This document shows, piece by piece, positions 32,064-51,572 of a DNA stretch of 64,000 nucleotides (position 1 is the first letter of the stretch; each line of letters opens with the position of its first letter). The DNA comes from Eriocheir sinensis (taxonomy: Eukaryota > Arthropoda > Malacostraca > Decapoda > Varunidae). Location of the stretch: assembly GCF_024679095.1 (NCBI RefSeq), contig NC_066516.1, positions 3,636,032-3,700,031 on the forward strand, given 5' to 3'. The notes below the pieces were generated by a model that worked only from the letters and a program-made list of their open reading frames with translations, made no database searches and was not told the origin of the DNA. Made by a program: the position numbers and the translations under genes.

Positions 32064-32328
32064 GCTCTGGTAGCTCAATCGGTTAGAGCGCCGCGCTGCA
32101 AGGCTTCATGGCCAAACAGGCGGCGGTTCGAGCCCCGCTCAGGCCGGATTCTTTCCGCTTACTAGGAGTGGTTACTGTCCTCCTTTGATCAAGGGGGATG
32201 GGGTGTGTGGTGTGTGAGATCCTGGCAGTACCCAGAGATCGACAAAATGAGCACTTGCTCACGTCGTGAGGGTACCTGCTGGTGAAAGCGAGTCCAACTC
32301 GTGATCACGCTAATAATCTCAAGAACAA

Positions 32329-32330
<2 letters not shown>
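32063..32330 (+). mobile_element. tRNA-derived SINE N, about 268 bp
   Basis: The head carries a Pol III A box 'TAGCTCAATCGG' at 32071-32082 and B box 'GGTTCGAGCCC' at 32125-32135. The A-to-B spacing of 54 nt is about 10 nt longer than in a plain tRNA, as in tRNAs with a long variable arm. A tRNA-unrelated body follows to about 32330. The 5' end abuts (AC)n and the 3' end runs into (GA)n. It does not close into a normal acceptor stem, so it is a SINE head rather than a functional tRNA gene. Confidence 0.75.
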
Positions 32331-34320
<1,990 letters not shown>

Positions 34321-34322
<2 letters not shown>

Positions 34323-34624
34323 CTATACGGAGAGGAGTGAGGAAATATAAGAGAAGGGAGGGAGTGAGGGAGAAAAGAAGAAATATAACGAAAAAGAAAG
34401 AAGGAAAGGAAGAAAAAAAAGTAAGAGAGAGAGGAGAGATAAAATAGGAAAGGGAAAAAGGGAAGGGAGAGGAAAGGAGGAAGAATGAATGTAAAGGGAG
34501 AAATATGGAAGGGAGACAATGGAGAAAATAAGGAGGGAAAGAGAGAGGGAGAAAAGGAAGAGGAATGAATGAAAGGGATTGAGAGAAGAGAGAATTAAAG
34601 AGAGGGAGGGAGAGAAAGAGAGAG
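34321..34624. other. Polypurine spacer, no gene
   Basis: Imperfect GA/GGAA-rich sequence up to the left end of the hAT-like MITE. Confidence 0.7.
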
Positions 34625-34970
34625 CAGGGATGGAGTGTATATAAGAATTGTGTATTCGAATACGAATACGAGTACTTCAGATTACAACGAATACGAATAC
34701 GAATTGGAATACACTGAAATGGTTTCAATTCGAAAACAAATATGAATACTTCTTGAAAGTATTCATGAATATGTTAATGAGTACTTTTTATTGAAAAATA
34801 CCATTTCGACGTAACTTGGTGTAGAACTGTTCGAAGAATACGAATAGTTTCCCCTTGTATTCCAATACGAATGAGAATACTTTGATTTCTATCAATATTT
34901 ATTCGAATACGAACAAGAATACACCAAATACGGTATTCGAATACGAAAACCAAATACGAATGTTCCAGCC

Positions 34971-34973
<3 letters not shown>
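34625..34973. mobile_element. Non-autonomous hAT-like element, 349 bp, in an AG array
   Basis: Left end 'CAGGGATGGA'; the right end on the minus strand is 'CAGGGCTGGA'. The interior is rich in 'TATTCGAATACGAATACG' motifs on both strands, so subterminal repeats are extensive. Both flanks are AGAGAGAG, formally an 8-bp duplication as hAT elements make, though a microsatellite flank cannot prove it. No coding frame. Confidence 0.7.

Positions 34974-35035
<62 letters not shown>
34974..35035. repeat. (AG)n array between the hAT-like MITE and LINE G3
   Basis: About 60 bp of pure AG, forming both the right flank of the MITE and the 5' boundary of G3. Confidence 0.95.
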
Positions 35036-35037
<2 letters not shown>

Positions 35038-36172
35038 TGGATACCATTGTCGTCGCTCTCGACAATGTGGGTGCTTTTGACCGGGTGTGGCAAGCGGGAT
35101 TGCTGGAGAAGCTTCGTGCCAAAGGCATCCGAGGACACCTGCTGCTGCTGATGAGCGACTACCTTCAAAGAAGTAGCCTCCAGGTCGTCGTCGGCGGCCA
35201 GCAGTCCAAGGACCTCCCAGTGGGTGCCTCAGTCCCTCAGGGATCTGTGCTGGGACCTGTCCTCTGGAATCTGCACATCGACGACCTTCTCAGGAGTCTG
35301 CCAGCAGTCTCTGCATACGCTGACGACTGCACGCTCTCCCTCTCCTACCCTCGCCAAGAAAGCCAGCTGAGGTCAACCAGCAACTACGCTTGATACGGGA
35401 GTGGGGGGAGCGCTGGGAGGTGAACTTTGCTCCTGAGAAGACTCAGGCGATGGTGATCTCTCGGTCCCCGGCAGCCACACAAGCTGTCGAAGGAAGGGTG
35501 ATGTTTGGCTCCGTCACCCTCCCGCTCCAGGATTACGTCAGGATCCTCGGAGTGGACTTGGACCGAGAGCTGCGCTTCGACCACCACCTGAAACACGTCG
35601 CCCACCAAGCCTCCCTACTTGTCTCTGCCCTTCGTAGAATGGATAATTTCCTCGACAAGCGAGGAATTATGCTCCTCTACAAGGCCCAGGTAAGATCCTA
35701 CCTGGAGTACGGGGCTCTGACCTGGATGTCCAGCGCTGCCACACACCTGCAGAGGCTGGACAAGGTGGAGCGACGGGTGCAGCGACTGTTACAGGAGAAC
35801 AACCACCAGCCGCCCCCTCAGGATATTATACATCTAGACACTCTGGAGCACCGCCGGGACGTCGCTGCGCTGGTGGTGTTCCACAAGGCCCAGGTACAAG
35901 GAGTACCACACCTGGTGAGACTGAGGCTCCCCCCGCGAGAGGCTGTGAGAGATACAAGAACGGTACTCTCCAGCCACGAGCAGGTCGGGGTGCCAAGGTC
36001 ACGCGCCAGCCAGCACCAGCGGACCTTCACCTCCAGGGTGTCCCGCCTGTGGAACACATTCACTGCAGCAGGGCCAACAGTGAGGAAAATGTCCACCCAG
36101 CAGGTAAAAGTGGCTGCTCACAGGTGGCGAAAAACATGCCCCACACCACTAGTGATGCTAAATACACAGTGA
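35036..36172 (+). CDS. G3 reverse transcriptase, palm to C-terminus (one frameshift)
   Basis: The first frame (about 35036-35393) has 'LDTIVVALDNVGAFDRVW' (motif A with Asp), 'LLEKLRAKGIRGHLL', 'ASVPQGSVLGPVLWN' and the active-site box 'AYADDCTLSLSY', intact here unlike in G1. A frameshift near 35375 moves the reading to 35390-36172 (260 codons): 'WGERWEVNFAPEKTQAM', 'YVRILGVDLDRELRFDHH', 'LLYKAQVRSYLEYGALTWM', 'LEHRRDVAALVVFHKAQVQG', ending 'STQQVKVAAHRW' and a stop. The fingers and endonuclease are missing through 5' truncation, so it cannot act alone. Confidence 0.88.
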
Positions 36173-36343
36173 ACAAGTGTAAAGGGGTTTTGAAATAATG
36201 GACAAGAAAAAAGTGACATTTTAAGCCCTGAAAAGTGCACAGTGAAACATATGCTACTCGAACGATCGCATAAAGTGTCGTCGGCGAAATACAAATATGT
36301 TGTGTACTATAGATTCGTCAGTTTAAATAAAAAAAAAAGAACG
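35036..36343 (+). mobile_element. LINE G3: 5'-truncated family G copy
   Basis: Starts inside RT just before motif A, directly at the end of an (AG)n array. It runs through the RT palm, thumb and C-terminus, then a 3' UTR ending 'GTTTAAATAAA' plus an A-run near 36330. Shares the terminal motif with G1. Confidence 0.88.
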
Positions 36344-36375
36344 AGAGAGAAATGTAAAGCAAACAAGTATGTAAG

Positions 36376-38160
<1,785 letters not shown>

Positions 38161-38310
38161 AACATGGTTGTATATATGTGCAGGTTTTCGATTATAGTGT
38201 ATAAGCTTGTTCTATGTAAATATTTTGTATGTGTTCATATGTTTGTGTATATATGTATGTATGCATAATGCATCCAAGCAAATGTTACTTCTCTTTTCGT
38301 TACGTCTGGT

Positions 38311-38592
38311 GTCGCTACTACTAATACTTTTACTACTTCTATTACTACCACTTCTACTACTACTTCTACGACTACTACTTCAATTACTTCTACGACTACT
38401 ACTTTTACTACTTCTACGACTACTACTATGACTACTTCTACTACTTCTACTACTACTTCTACTACTAATAATATGTCTACTACTAGTACTACTACTACTA
38501 CTACTACTATTACTACTACTACTACTACTATTTCAACTTCTACTGTTTCAACTACTATTATTTCAACTACTACTACTACTATTTCAACTATA
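38311..38592. repeat. Degenerate (ACT)n array, left side
   Basis: ACT/TTCT/ATT trinucleotide variants for about 280 bp. A similar array resumes at 39690-39800 on the far side of gene fragment J, so J sits between two ACT arrays. Confidence 0.9.
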
Positions 38593-38745
38593 TACGGGCC
38601 TCCATCTATTAGAGTTGCGTTGTGAGCGGTATATTTTCTCATATCCTTTCACAAAGCAATTCATTGGCCCCACCCCGCCAATGACTGTGGCCGACAACCA
38701 TCTTTATTTAATATTACAAACTTTACTAAACATTTTATTTTTAAG

Positions 38746-39689
38746 CTAACAGAGCTTGTGGTTGATACGACTATCAACCACCGTCGCCTCAAAGTCCAGG
38801 TCAGCAATGCGGGTGGTTTTGGGTGCAGGTGACCTGGTTCCTCTCAGGCAGACCAAGGCTGACCTCAGGAGGGAGAAGGACAGCCTGCATCTCATCCAGG
38901 CGACCACACTGCTTCTTGGCTGTTGTTTCTTATCCGCCAGTGTTTCGGCGAGTCTTGCGTAGAAGCTCTGCGCCCTTGGTCCCATCCCTCCTGCCGTCGT
39001 GAATACTACCGGGGTGAAGGAGCCCTGGTCCACATTTTGTATTCTTTTTTCATATGCTCTGTTCTTCTCTTGTTCGTTTCTTCTGTGGGCTGCATCAAGG
39101 GTCAGGTCTCTGTGGCAATGGGCCATGGGATCAAAGATCCTTATGTCAAAATATGCCCTTTGTCCACGAGTCCAAAACCCTCTGGCGCTAAGATCCACTC
39201 GTGCTTCGTTCGAAACATTAGCGGTGCGTCTGGCGAGGTGTTCGCCTTGCAGAGGGAGCAGCATGGGTTCCACAGTCACGTCGTGGCAGACTTCTTTCAG
39301 CATCTGAGCTGTTACGTCTCTTACTTCATCATGTCTCATGCAGACGAAACCTCCTCTCTTGCATGTCATGGCATGATTTTGGTTGAAGGGTGAGCCACAG
39401 TTACACATGTTTGGGAGCCCATCCACTGGCCAGCCATACCTGAGGGCAAGGGCATCAGTAAATTCTTTTTTGTTTAAGTTGAAGCCTTTTGCCCTGATAG
39501 GTAGTGTGATTAGCCAGTTTGAAGCGCCCACTACCTGTGCAATATCTGTCCTCCTCCTTGTGTCTTCTGGGAGTTCTCTCATTAGGTCACTCAGAGTGTC
39601 TCTCTGTTTTCCTTCTCTGTTTATGGAGATTTCATTCCTTAGTGACCAAATATCTTGAGGGTTGTCTTCTCCCCTTTCATTTTGATACT

Positions 39690-39690
<1 letters not shown>
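38746..39690 (-). CDS. Orphan domain J: zinc-knuckle plus possible PD-(D/E)XK-like domain of a retroelement protein
   Basis: Open minus-strand frame from an upstream TAG at about 39690; the first ATG in the 278-codon reading is at 39582. It is in frame with 'DIWSLRNEISINREG' upstream, so the start is truncated rather than real. From the ATG: 'ASNWLITLPIRAKGFNL', a CCHC-like site C60-x-C62-x7-H70-x3-C74, 'GGFVCMRHDEVRDVTAQML' (RH 83-84), 'ARVDLSARGFW' (D130), 'AYFDIRIFDP' (D146), 'GSFTPVVFTTAGGMGP' and 'WMRCRLSFSLLRSALVCLRG'. This protein type recurs as unannotated sequence in many marine invertebrates. The zinc site followed by RH and spaced acidic residues resembles the restriction-like endonuclease of R2-type LINEs; that link is my inference. 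AATAAA lies downstream (about 38705). No RT is present in this window with it. Confidence 0.6.
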
Positions 39691-42220
<2,530 letters not shown>

Positions 42221-42274
42221 TTGAACTGCTCTGTAGGCATTGAAGTCCTCTGCAGGCACCAGTGAACTGCTCTG

Positions 42275-42377
42275 CAGGCACCTAGTGACTGTCAGGCAGA
42301 TCACGGCTATACAGCAGGCAACCTCGTAAATAGCTAATAGGCTTTCTGTTGCCTGTCATTCCATGTTTCCATGTTTC
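42275..42377 (+). mobile_element. LINE D 3'-end fragment, copy 2
   Basis: 'AGCAGGCAACCTCGTAAATA' and 'GGCTTTCTGTTGCCTG' then a double CATGTTTC-type tail match the insertion at 24275-24362 (opposite strand). Only the 3' end is present. The preceding 50 bp contain a local 'GAACTGCTCTGCAGGCA' duplication. Confidence 0.7.
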
Positions 42378-42487
42378 TTCCTTCTCTTCTTTCCTTCCCT
42401 TCCTTTCCTCCCTCTCTCCTCCTTCCCTTCTTCTTGCCTTCCTATTAATCAATTTAAGAAGTTTACACGCAGGAACGGCCATAACTC

Positions 42488-42489
<2 letters not shown>

Positions 42490-42547
<58 letters not shown>

Positions 42548-42586
42548 AAATATATATTATACCTGCTATTAGTGAAACTGTGTGCA

Positions 42587-42665
<79 letters not shown>

Positions 42666-42711
42666 AACTATATATTATACCTGCTATTAGTGAAACTGTG
42701 TGCATGTTCGT

Positions 42712-42757
<46 letters not shown>
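42490..42757. repeat. Three (GT)n arrays separated by two copies of one 52-bp spacer
   Basis: The spacer 'ATATTATACCTGCTATTAGT' plus flanks occurs at about 42545-42596 and 42662-42713 with a few differences, each followed by (GT)n. This is a tandem duplication of spacer plus microsatellite. Confidence 0.88.
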
Positions 42758-42761
<4 letters not shown>

Positions 42762-42821
42762 ATAATTCTCACACACAAATTCTATCATCAACATAATTCT
42801 TTGATTTTTGTTCATCTCGAC

Positions 42822-43190
42822 GGCTAAATATTAACATATCTGCCTTAATTATTTCCTTACATAAAATCCAATTGTTCCGCTGCTGTCTATCGGTCTAGAA
42901 ATCAGGTTTTGTTGATACATTCCTTTAATCTTTCCTGATAAAAACTTTCATTATTCTAAAGATCTGTTTGGATAGCTAAATATTGCCACATCTTTCTTTA
43001 ATTCTTCCAAAATATCAAATCCTTTTATTCTTTCTCGATTTCTGGAGGGTAAAATTTTCTCAAACATGTATTTAATCTTTCCTTATATAAAAGTCATTGC
43101 TATCTCGCTCTATCCAGAAGGCTGAATCATCTCACATCTTGGTTTAGTCATCCCTAACATAAGAGTTTTTGCTGTGTGGTCTTTTTTTGA
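42822..43190. repeat. Highly degenerate tandem repeat, unit about 74 bp, five units
   Basis: Unit starts near 42822, 42899, 42973, 43047 and 43119. Shared order in each: GGCTAAATATT-like, ACATCT/ACATTC, TTTAAT-CTTTCC, then ATAAAA/ATATCAAA and TCTGGA/CCAGA. Identity between units is low, so this is an old array and easily missed. Confidence 0.5.
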
Positions 43191-43362
43191 AGGTGGCTGT
43201 CTAGGGACGATTTTAATTAGCGTCAACCCTTCCTCTCTCCAAGACGTGTTTATAGAGGATGATTATTATCGCTTCTACTACTAAGTCTTAATCTCTTACT
43301 GTATTTTTCGCTGAAGGTTGTTAAGTTTTTCTTCCTCTTCTTTTTCTTGTTCTTCTTCTTGG

Positions 43363-43365
43363 TTC

Positions 43366-43448
<83 letters not shown>

Positions 43449-43600
43449 TTATTTTTTTCATTTGTTCTTGTTCTTTTTCTTCTTGTTCATTTTCCTGTTT
43501 TTTCTGTTATTTTTTCTTCATTTTCTTCTTCTCTTTCTCCTTGTTCTTCTTGTTCTTGTTATTCTTCTTCTTGTGGCTACTCTTCCTACCTTCTCATTCT
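43363..43600. repeat. (GTT)n array and TTC-rich tail
   Basis: (GTT)n about 43363-43446, followed by imperfect TTC/TTG DNA to about 43600. Confidence 0.95.
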
Positions 43601-45500
<1,900 letters not shown>

Positions 45501-45750
45501 TACATATATTTATAGAGATGGAAAACTTAAAGTTGTGAGTTGGCGTCCACAACTATTTTAAAAGTTTTTCTGATGTACAGATACCTGTGAGGGTTACTGC
45601 ACAAAAACATAAAACATACTTAAAAAGTACACTGGATATATTATAAATATAATACTTATAAATATGATAAACACTAATTACAATATTTACAGTCATCTCA
45701 AGTGTGGAGCAGGAACGGCGTGGGGAGGGTGCCTCTCCAAATATTGGCAG

Positions 45751-46251
45751 CTACTTTCGCCTGGTGTGTGGACACGCGTCGAGATCAGGCGTGGCCTCCG
45801 TGAAGCCGTTCCAAAGACGCGCTGCCCTGGCCTTGTACGTCCGCTGGTGCTGCGACGTGTGTGAGTGAGGCACCGCCACTCGTTGGCTCCCGGCTGCTGC
45901 CTGTCGCGTCGCTCGTTGGGCGAGGTGTGGCGTCAAGCACAGCCTGCTGAGATGAGGCGTGTGCAGCACCTGAGTGTTATGACAGACTGCCAGTGCTGCT
46001 ACCTCGCGACGGTGCTCCAGGGATGTGATGCTGGCAGGGATCTCCACCTCATCCCCCAGCAGTCGGAGGGCGCGTCTCTCCACCGCGTCAAGGCGCCGGG
46101 TGTGGGTGACGGCGCTGGACATCCACGACAAGGCACCGTATTCCATACAAGGGCGGATCTGTGCCTTGTACAGCGTCAGGATTCCTCGGGGGTCCAGGCT
46201 GCCAGCCACCCTGCGGAGGGCAGACACACGCTGAGAAGTCTGGCGGGCCAC
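45751..46251 (-). pseudogene. G2 ORF2 C-terminal region
   Basis: 166 codons: 'SALRRVAGSLDPRGILTLYK', 'IRPCMEYGALSWMSSAV', 'RRLDAVERRALRLLG', 'LEHRREVAALAVCHNTQ' and 'SHTSQHQRTYKARAARLWN'. It matches the equivalent part of G3 and the ruined end of G1. The last residues run into a diverged tail and a stop near 45751. Confidence 0.85.
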
Positions 46252-46533
46252 AGTCGCGATATGCTAGTCGTAGCGCAGCTCCCGGTCGATGGTGATTCCC
46301 AGGACCTTGATGTTATCCTGGAGGGGCAATTGGACGTCCCCAAACCGTAATTGTCCCTCCACGCCCTGTGTTGCAGCGGGAGACCGAGAGACGACCATAG
46401 CATGTGTTTTGTCGGGAGCAAAGTTGACCTGCCACGAGACAGCGATGGTGCAGTCATCGGCATAAGCTTTGACTACAGGGAGCTGGCGGAGTAGGTCATC
46501 TATGTAGATGTTCCACAGGACTGGCCCCAGTAT

Positions 46534-46977
46534 TTAGCCCTGTGGAACTGAGGCTACTATAGGGGCGGGCGTCGAGGTCCGGCCATTAACAACTACCCGA
46601 AACGACCTACCTTGGAGGTAGTCTTCGAGTAGAGTCAACAGACTCCCCTCTATACCCTTGGCACGAAGTTTTGCCAGAAGGCCAGAGTGCCACACTCGAT
46701 CAAAGGCGCCGGCAATGTCTAGCGCCACCACGAGTGTGTCCAGGCCTTCATCAAGGGAATCTTGCCACTCTTGTGAGAGGAGCAGAAGGAGATCAGAGGT
46801 GGAGCAGCCCGCCCTGAACCCGAACTGGTAAGGAGAGAGAAGGTTGTTGTCGGTGAGGTGTTTCCCGATGACAGCAGCCAGCATCTTCTCGAACACCTTA
46901 CCCATGGCGGACAGCAGGGAGATGGGCCGGTAGTGGTTCGGGTCAGTCCTGGAGTCTTTTTTGTGGACAGGAACCAC
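46534..46977 (-). pseudogene. G2 reverse transcriptase fingers and palm, one open segment
   Basis: 147-codon segment holding RT blocks 1 to 4: 'MVPVHKKDSRTDP', 'YRPISLLSAMGK', 'NNLLSPYQFGFRAG', motif A 'LDIAGAFDRVW' with its Asp, 'LRAKGIEGSLLTLLEDYLQG' and 'ASVPQG', ending at a TAA that replaces the next Ser codon. Immediately downstream in the same frame the RT continues, so this is a single nonsense change. Confidence 0.85.
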
Positions 46978-47953
46978 ATTAGCTTCCTTCCAGGCGGCTG
47001 GCCACTACTTCTCCTCGAGGCAGGCACTAAAGATGTTGGCGAGAGGCTCGGACAGCTCCTTGGCACAGTTCTTTAGTACCCTGGGGCTGATGTTATCAGG
47101 GCCTGTGGCTTTCCCCGCACCAACATCCCGGAGTACTTTTTCCACATGTGCCGCGGTGACCGAGACCGACGTGATGGTGTGGTCAGACTCCCGGGAAAGG
47201 ATGGGTGGGGGCGGTAGGGATCATCTACTTGCATTTTTCGTACAAATAGTTCAGCTAGGAGAGCAGCCTTGTCCTCACTGCTCGTGGCCGTGGACCCGTC
47301 TGGCCTGGTGAGGGGGGTGCACGCTGTCCTGCCTCATCGTTCCCTGCCGCTCCTTGACGAGAGCCCACCACGTCTTGCTACCCACTCCAGGGCTGGTGAG
47401 TTTACTCCTCATCACTTCCTCCCAGTGTTTCTTCGCCCACTTGGAGGTGGCTGCCATCCTCCTGCACGCTGTTCAGTGTAGAAGGAAGTTCTGATGGGAG
47501 GGGCGTTGTTTGTACCTCCGCCAGGCTGCATATTTGGCCTCGGCAGCATTATAGCAGCTATAGCCGAATCATTTTGGGTCACTGGCCTTGGCGAAGTACG
47601 TGCGATGAGGTACAAGCTGGGCCTGGAGGGCGAGCAGCCTCGAGGTGAGGGCGTTGACTTTCTTTTCAACATCCTCAACCAGTAGATCCTCCCAGTCTGT
47701 GGTGCTGAGGGCTTGCCTCAAGGCTGGCCAATTTGCCTCCTCCCAGAGCCATATCGTTCGTGGTGCAGCCGCTTCTCTCGCCGCGTCAAGCTGAATGTGA
47801 GTCGGCACTGCATGGTGGTCAGAACTACCCACTTTATCCAGCTGCTGGCACCTGACGTTAGCTTCAGGGAGGTCAGACAACACTGGATCGAGAAGCCCCC
47901 CTCGTTCATGGGTCGGGAACGTGACGTGGTTGACGAGCCCTTGCACTGACACT

Positions 47954-48411
<458 letters not shown>

Positions 48412-48997
48412 CCCCCCCTCAAGGCAATCACTTAATAACAGCGACTCACTGATATTAGGAGACTTTAACCTCCCCCATATCGACTGGGCGACACTGTCGG
48501 GTACAGAAGGTGAGTCACATAGAATGATCGATTTTTTAGAAGAAAATTATCTAAGCCAAATGGTTTCTGAACCAACTCGACAAAATAACATACTTGACCT
48601 TGTTATAACGACCCAAGATAACCTAGTCAGTAATGTCACGGTAGGAGAACACCTCGGTTCCTGCGATCATAAACTAGTGCGCGTTGACATTAGAGCTCAA
48701 ACATCGGTGACTGAAAATAAAATAAAGGTGCCCAATTTCAAAAGAGCCAACTTCGTTGAAATCCGACGGAAACTAATAGATATGCAACTATCAGATGACG
48801 GCAATGTAGAGGACGCCTGGCTAAGCTTTAAAAATCACTTACTCACTCAGCAGGACACATTTATCCCTTTGTGCGAGAAGCGAATGAACACTAATAAAAG
48901 CCCACCTTGGTTTAATAGAGAGATTAAACACTCAGTCAAGGAGAGAAAATTGTTTTACAGGTTAAAGAAAGAAAAAAAGCATGCCCGAAAACATTAG
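48412..48997 (+). pseudogene. B4 ORF2: C-terminal half of endonuclease and pre-RT
   Basis: Reads 'LILGDFNLPHIDWATLSG', 'EENYLSQMVSEPTRQNNILD', 'GEHLGSCDHKLVRVD' (catalytic block with CDH), 'KVPNFKRANFVEIRRK' and 'NKSPPWFNREIKHSVKERK', then is lost at a frameshift ('KKEKKHARKH'). The apparent 358-codon frame starting at 47921 is an accident: its first half is the translated CA/CT microsatellite fused in frame to this segment. Confidence 0.88.
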
Positions 48998-49444
48998 ACT
49001 ATAATGATGCCAGGCGACGAGTAAACAGATTAGTGCGTCAGGCAAAGCGTAGATATGAAGAAAATATTGCAGCCAACTGTAAAAATAATCCGAAATCCTT
49101 CTTCAGTTACATAAACAACAAATAGGCGATCAGAAGTGGAATTGGACCCTTAACAAACAGCGACGGTGCACTAGTGACTGACAGCCAACACGTTGCAAAC
49201 CTATTAAAATAATTACTTTTCCTCGGTGTTTAATACTAACAGTCCTCCAACCACTACCACCAACACCAATACTAATGTAAATCCCGAGCATGCATTGCCT
49301 AACTTTGAAATAAAACCCGATGGAGTCCTTTAAGCCCTCAAATCACTTAAAACAAATAAAAGTCCTGGACCTGACAAAGTATATTCAACTCTGCTGAAAG
49401 AAACAAAGAGCGAAATACTCTCCTCCCTCACAACCGTATTCAAT

Positions 49445-50818
49445 ATGTCCTTGCGACAAGGCATCGTCCCTTCGGATTGGAAAAAAGCTAACGTGACACC
49501 GATTTTTAAGAAAGGAGACAAAAAAGTACCAGGTAATTACAGGCCCATTAGTCTAACTTCGGTTGTAGGTAAGCTACTTGAGGGCATAATTAGAGACACA
49601 ATTGTGAGTTACCTTGAAAGCCACTCATTAATTGGGGACTCACAACATGGCTTCCGAAACAAAAGATCCTGCCTATCAAACCTATTAACCTTTTATAACG
49701 ACCTCTTCACTGTTTATGACGTAGCCAAATCACTGGACTTAGTCTATCTTGTTTTCCAGAAAGCGTTTGATAAAGTCCCACATCATAAATTACTTTACAA
49801 ATTAAAGCAAATAGGTATTGACGGTCAAGTAAGCCAATGGATCGCGAATTGGTTGAGCAACAGACAACAAAGAGTAGTGATTGACGGATTTAACTCAGAG
49901 TGGGCGCCGGTCACTAGTGGCGTCCCTCAGGGCTCGGTTCTTGGCCCAGTGCTCTTCATTATTTACATCAACGACGTGGATGTTGGACTCAATAATCGCA
50001 TTAGTAAATTTGCAGACGACACAAAGATCGGTAACTCGGTTCTCACTGACGAAGACAGGCAAAGCCTCCAAGAGGATTTGCACAAAATTTCAGCATGGTC
50101 GGATAGATGGGAGATGCCCTTTAACGTAGACAAGTGCCAGGTCCTTCAAGTTGGAACGAGGAATAAGAAGCTCGATTACGAAATGCGCGGCGTTAAACTC
50201 GAAAGCGTTCAATGCGTCAAGGACTTGGGGGTCAAAATCGCGTCAAACCTTAAATTCTCACAGCAATGCATCGATGCAGCAAATAAAGCGAACAGAATGT
50301 TGGGCTTCATTAAAAGAAACTTTTTATTCAAGAATAAAGATGTAATACTCCTGCTCTACAATAGTTTAGTCAGACCCCACTTGGAATATGCGGTACAGTT
50401 TTGGTCTCCCCATCATGCAGAGGATATTGCTAAATTAGAAGGTGTTCGGCGTCGGGCAACGAAAATGATCCCTTCCTTGCGCAACAAATCCTACGAAGAA
50501 AGGCTTTCCACCCTTAACATGTTCTCTCTTGAGAAACGTCGCCTCCGAGGAAAACTGATCGAATGTTTTAAAATACTTAATGGTTTCACGAATGCAGACA
50601 GATCAACATTGTTTATGATCGATGACACTTTGCGCACGAGGAACAATGGCGTAAAACTCAGATGTAGACAAGTAAATTCAGACTGCACCAAATTTTTCTT
50701 CATCAACGTTGTAGTGCGAGAATGGAATAAGCTCCCACCGTCAGTGGTCCAGTGTAACACGATTGACTCCCTCAAAAAAAAGCTCGACCGTCACTTCCTT
50801 CAACTTAATATCAACTAG
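49445..50818 (+). CDS. B4 ORF2: reverse transcriptase to C-terminus, 457 codons open
   Basis: Longest uninterrupted RT of family B: 'DWKKANVTPIFKKGDK', NYRPISLTSVVGK (31-43), 'DSQHGFRNKRSCLSN', motif A, 'SGVPQGSVLGPVLF' (158-171), FADDTK (189-194), 'CIDAANKANRMLGFIKRNF', 'YNSLVRPHLEYAVQFWSP', 'MFSLEKRRLRGKLIE', 'VVVREWNKLPPSVVQCNT' and the end 'LDRHFLQLNIN'. In motif A the conserved 'YLDFQKAFD' reads YLVFQKAFD: codon 103 (49751-49753) is GTT instead of GAT. That Asp is a metal-binding catalytic residue in RTs; B2 and B3 retain it. So the frame is open but the enzyme should be inactive. The 49445 start is an arbitrary in-frame codon, since the true ORF2 begins in the endonuclease. Confidence 0.92.
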   Translation: MSLRQGIVPSDWKKANVTPIFKKGDKKVPGNYRPISLTSVVGKLLEGIIRDTIVSYLESHSLIGDSQHGFRNKRSCLSNLLTFYNDLFTVYDVAKSLDLVYLVFQKAFDKVPHHKLLYKLKQIGIDGQVSQWIANWLSNRQQRVVIDGFNSEWAPVTSGVPQGSVLGPVLFIIYINDVDVGLNNRISKFADDTKIGNSVLTDEDRQSLQEDLHKISAWSDRWEMPFNVDKCQVLQVGTRNKKLDYEMRGVKLESVQCVKDLGVKIASNLKFSQQCIDAANKANRMLGFIKRNFLFKNKDVILLLYNSLVRPHLEYAVQFWSPHHAEDIAKLEGVRRRATKMIPSLRNKSYEERLSTLNMFSLEKRRLRGKLIECFKILNGFTNADRSTLFMIDDTLRTRNNGVKLRCRQVNSDCTKFFFINVVVREWNKLPPSVVQCNTIDSLKKKLDRHFLQLNIN

Positions 50819-50940
50819 AGTAGAAATGCAACGTTTTGGAGCCTTCTGATTAATGTAAAATCACTTAGGTTTAAGGACAGACCACCTAGTGTGGACCATG
50901 GGGTCTGTGTGGTCTGATTTTCTATGTAATTTTATATAAA

Positions 50941-51548
<608 letters not shown>

Positions 51549-51572
51549 ACATCATACATCACGGCAGCCATC

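Larger units (their letters stand above)
48412..50935 (+). mobile_element. LINE B4: 5'-truncated CR1-like element between two (TC)n arrays
   Basis: Begins in mid endonuclease at about 48418 ('RQSLNNSDSLILGDF') straight after (CT)n and a C-run. It continues through pre-RT, RT and C-terminus to TAG at 50816-50818, and ends with the family terminus 'TCTATGTAA' before (TC)n at 50943. Lesions: a frameshift near 48990, in-frame stops near 49124 and 49331, a frameshift near 49205, and an RT active-site substitution. Confidence 0.92.

Noticed and set aside
32063..32150. Functional tRNA gene
   Set aside because: A and B boxes are present but spacing is long and the acceptor stem does not close; a SINE body follows.
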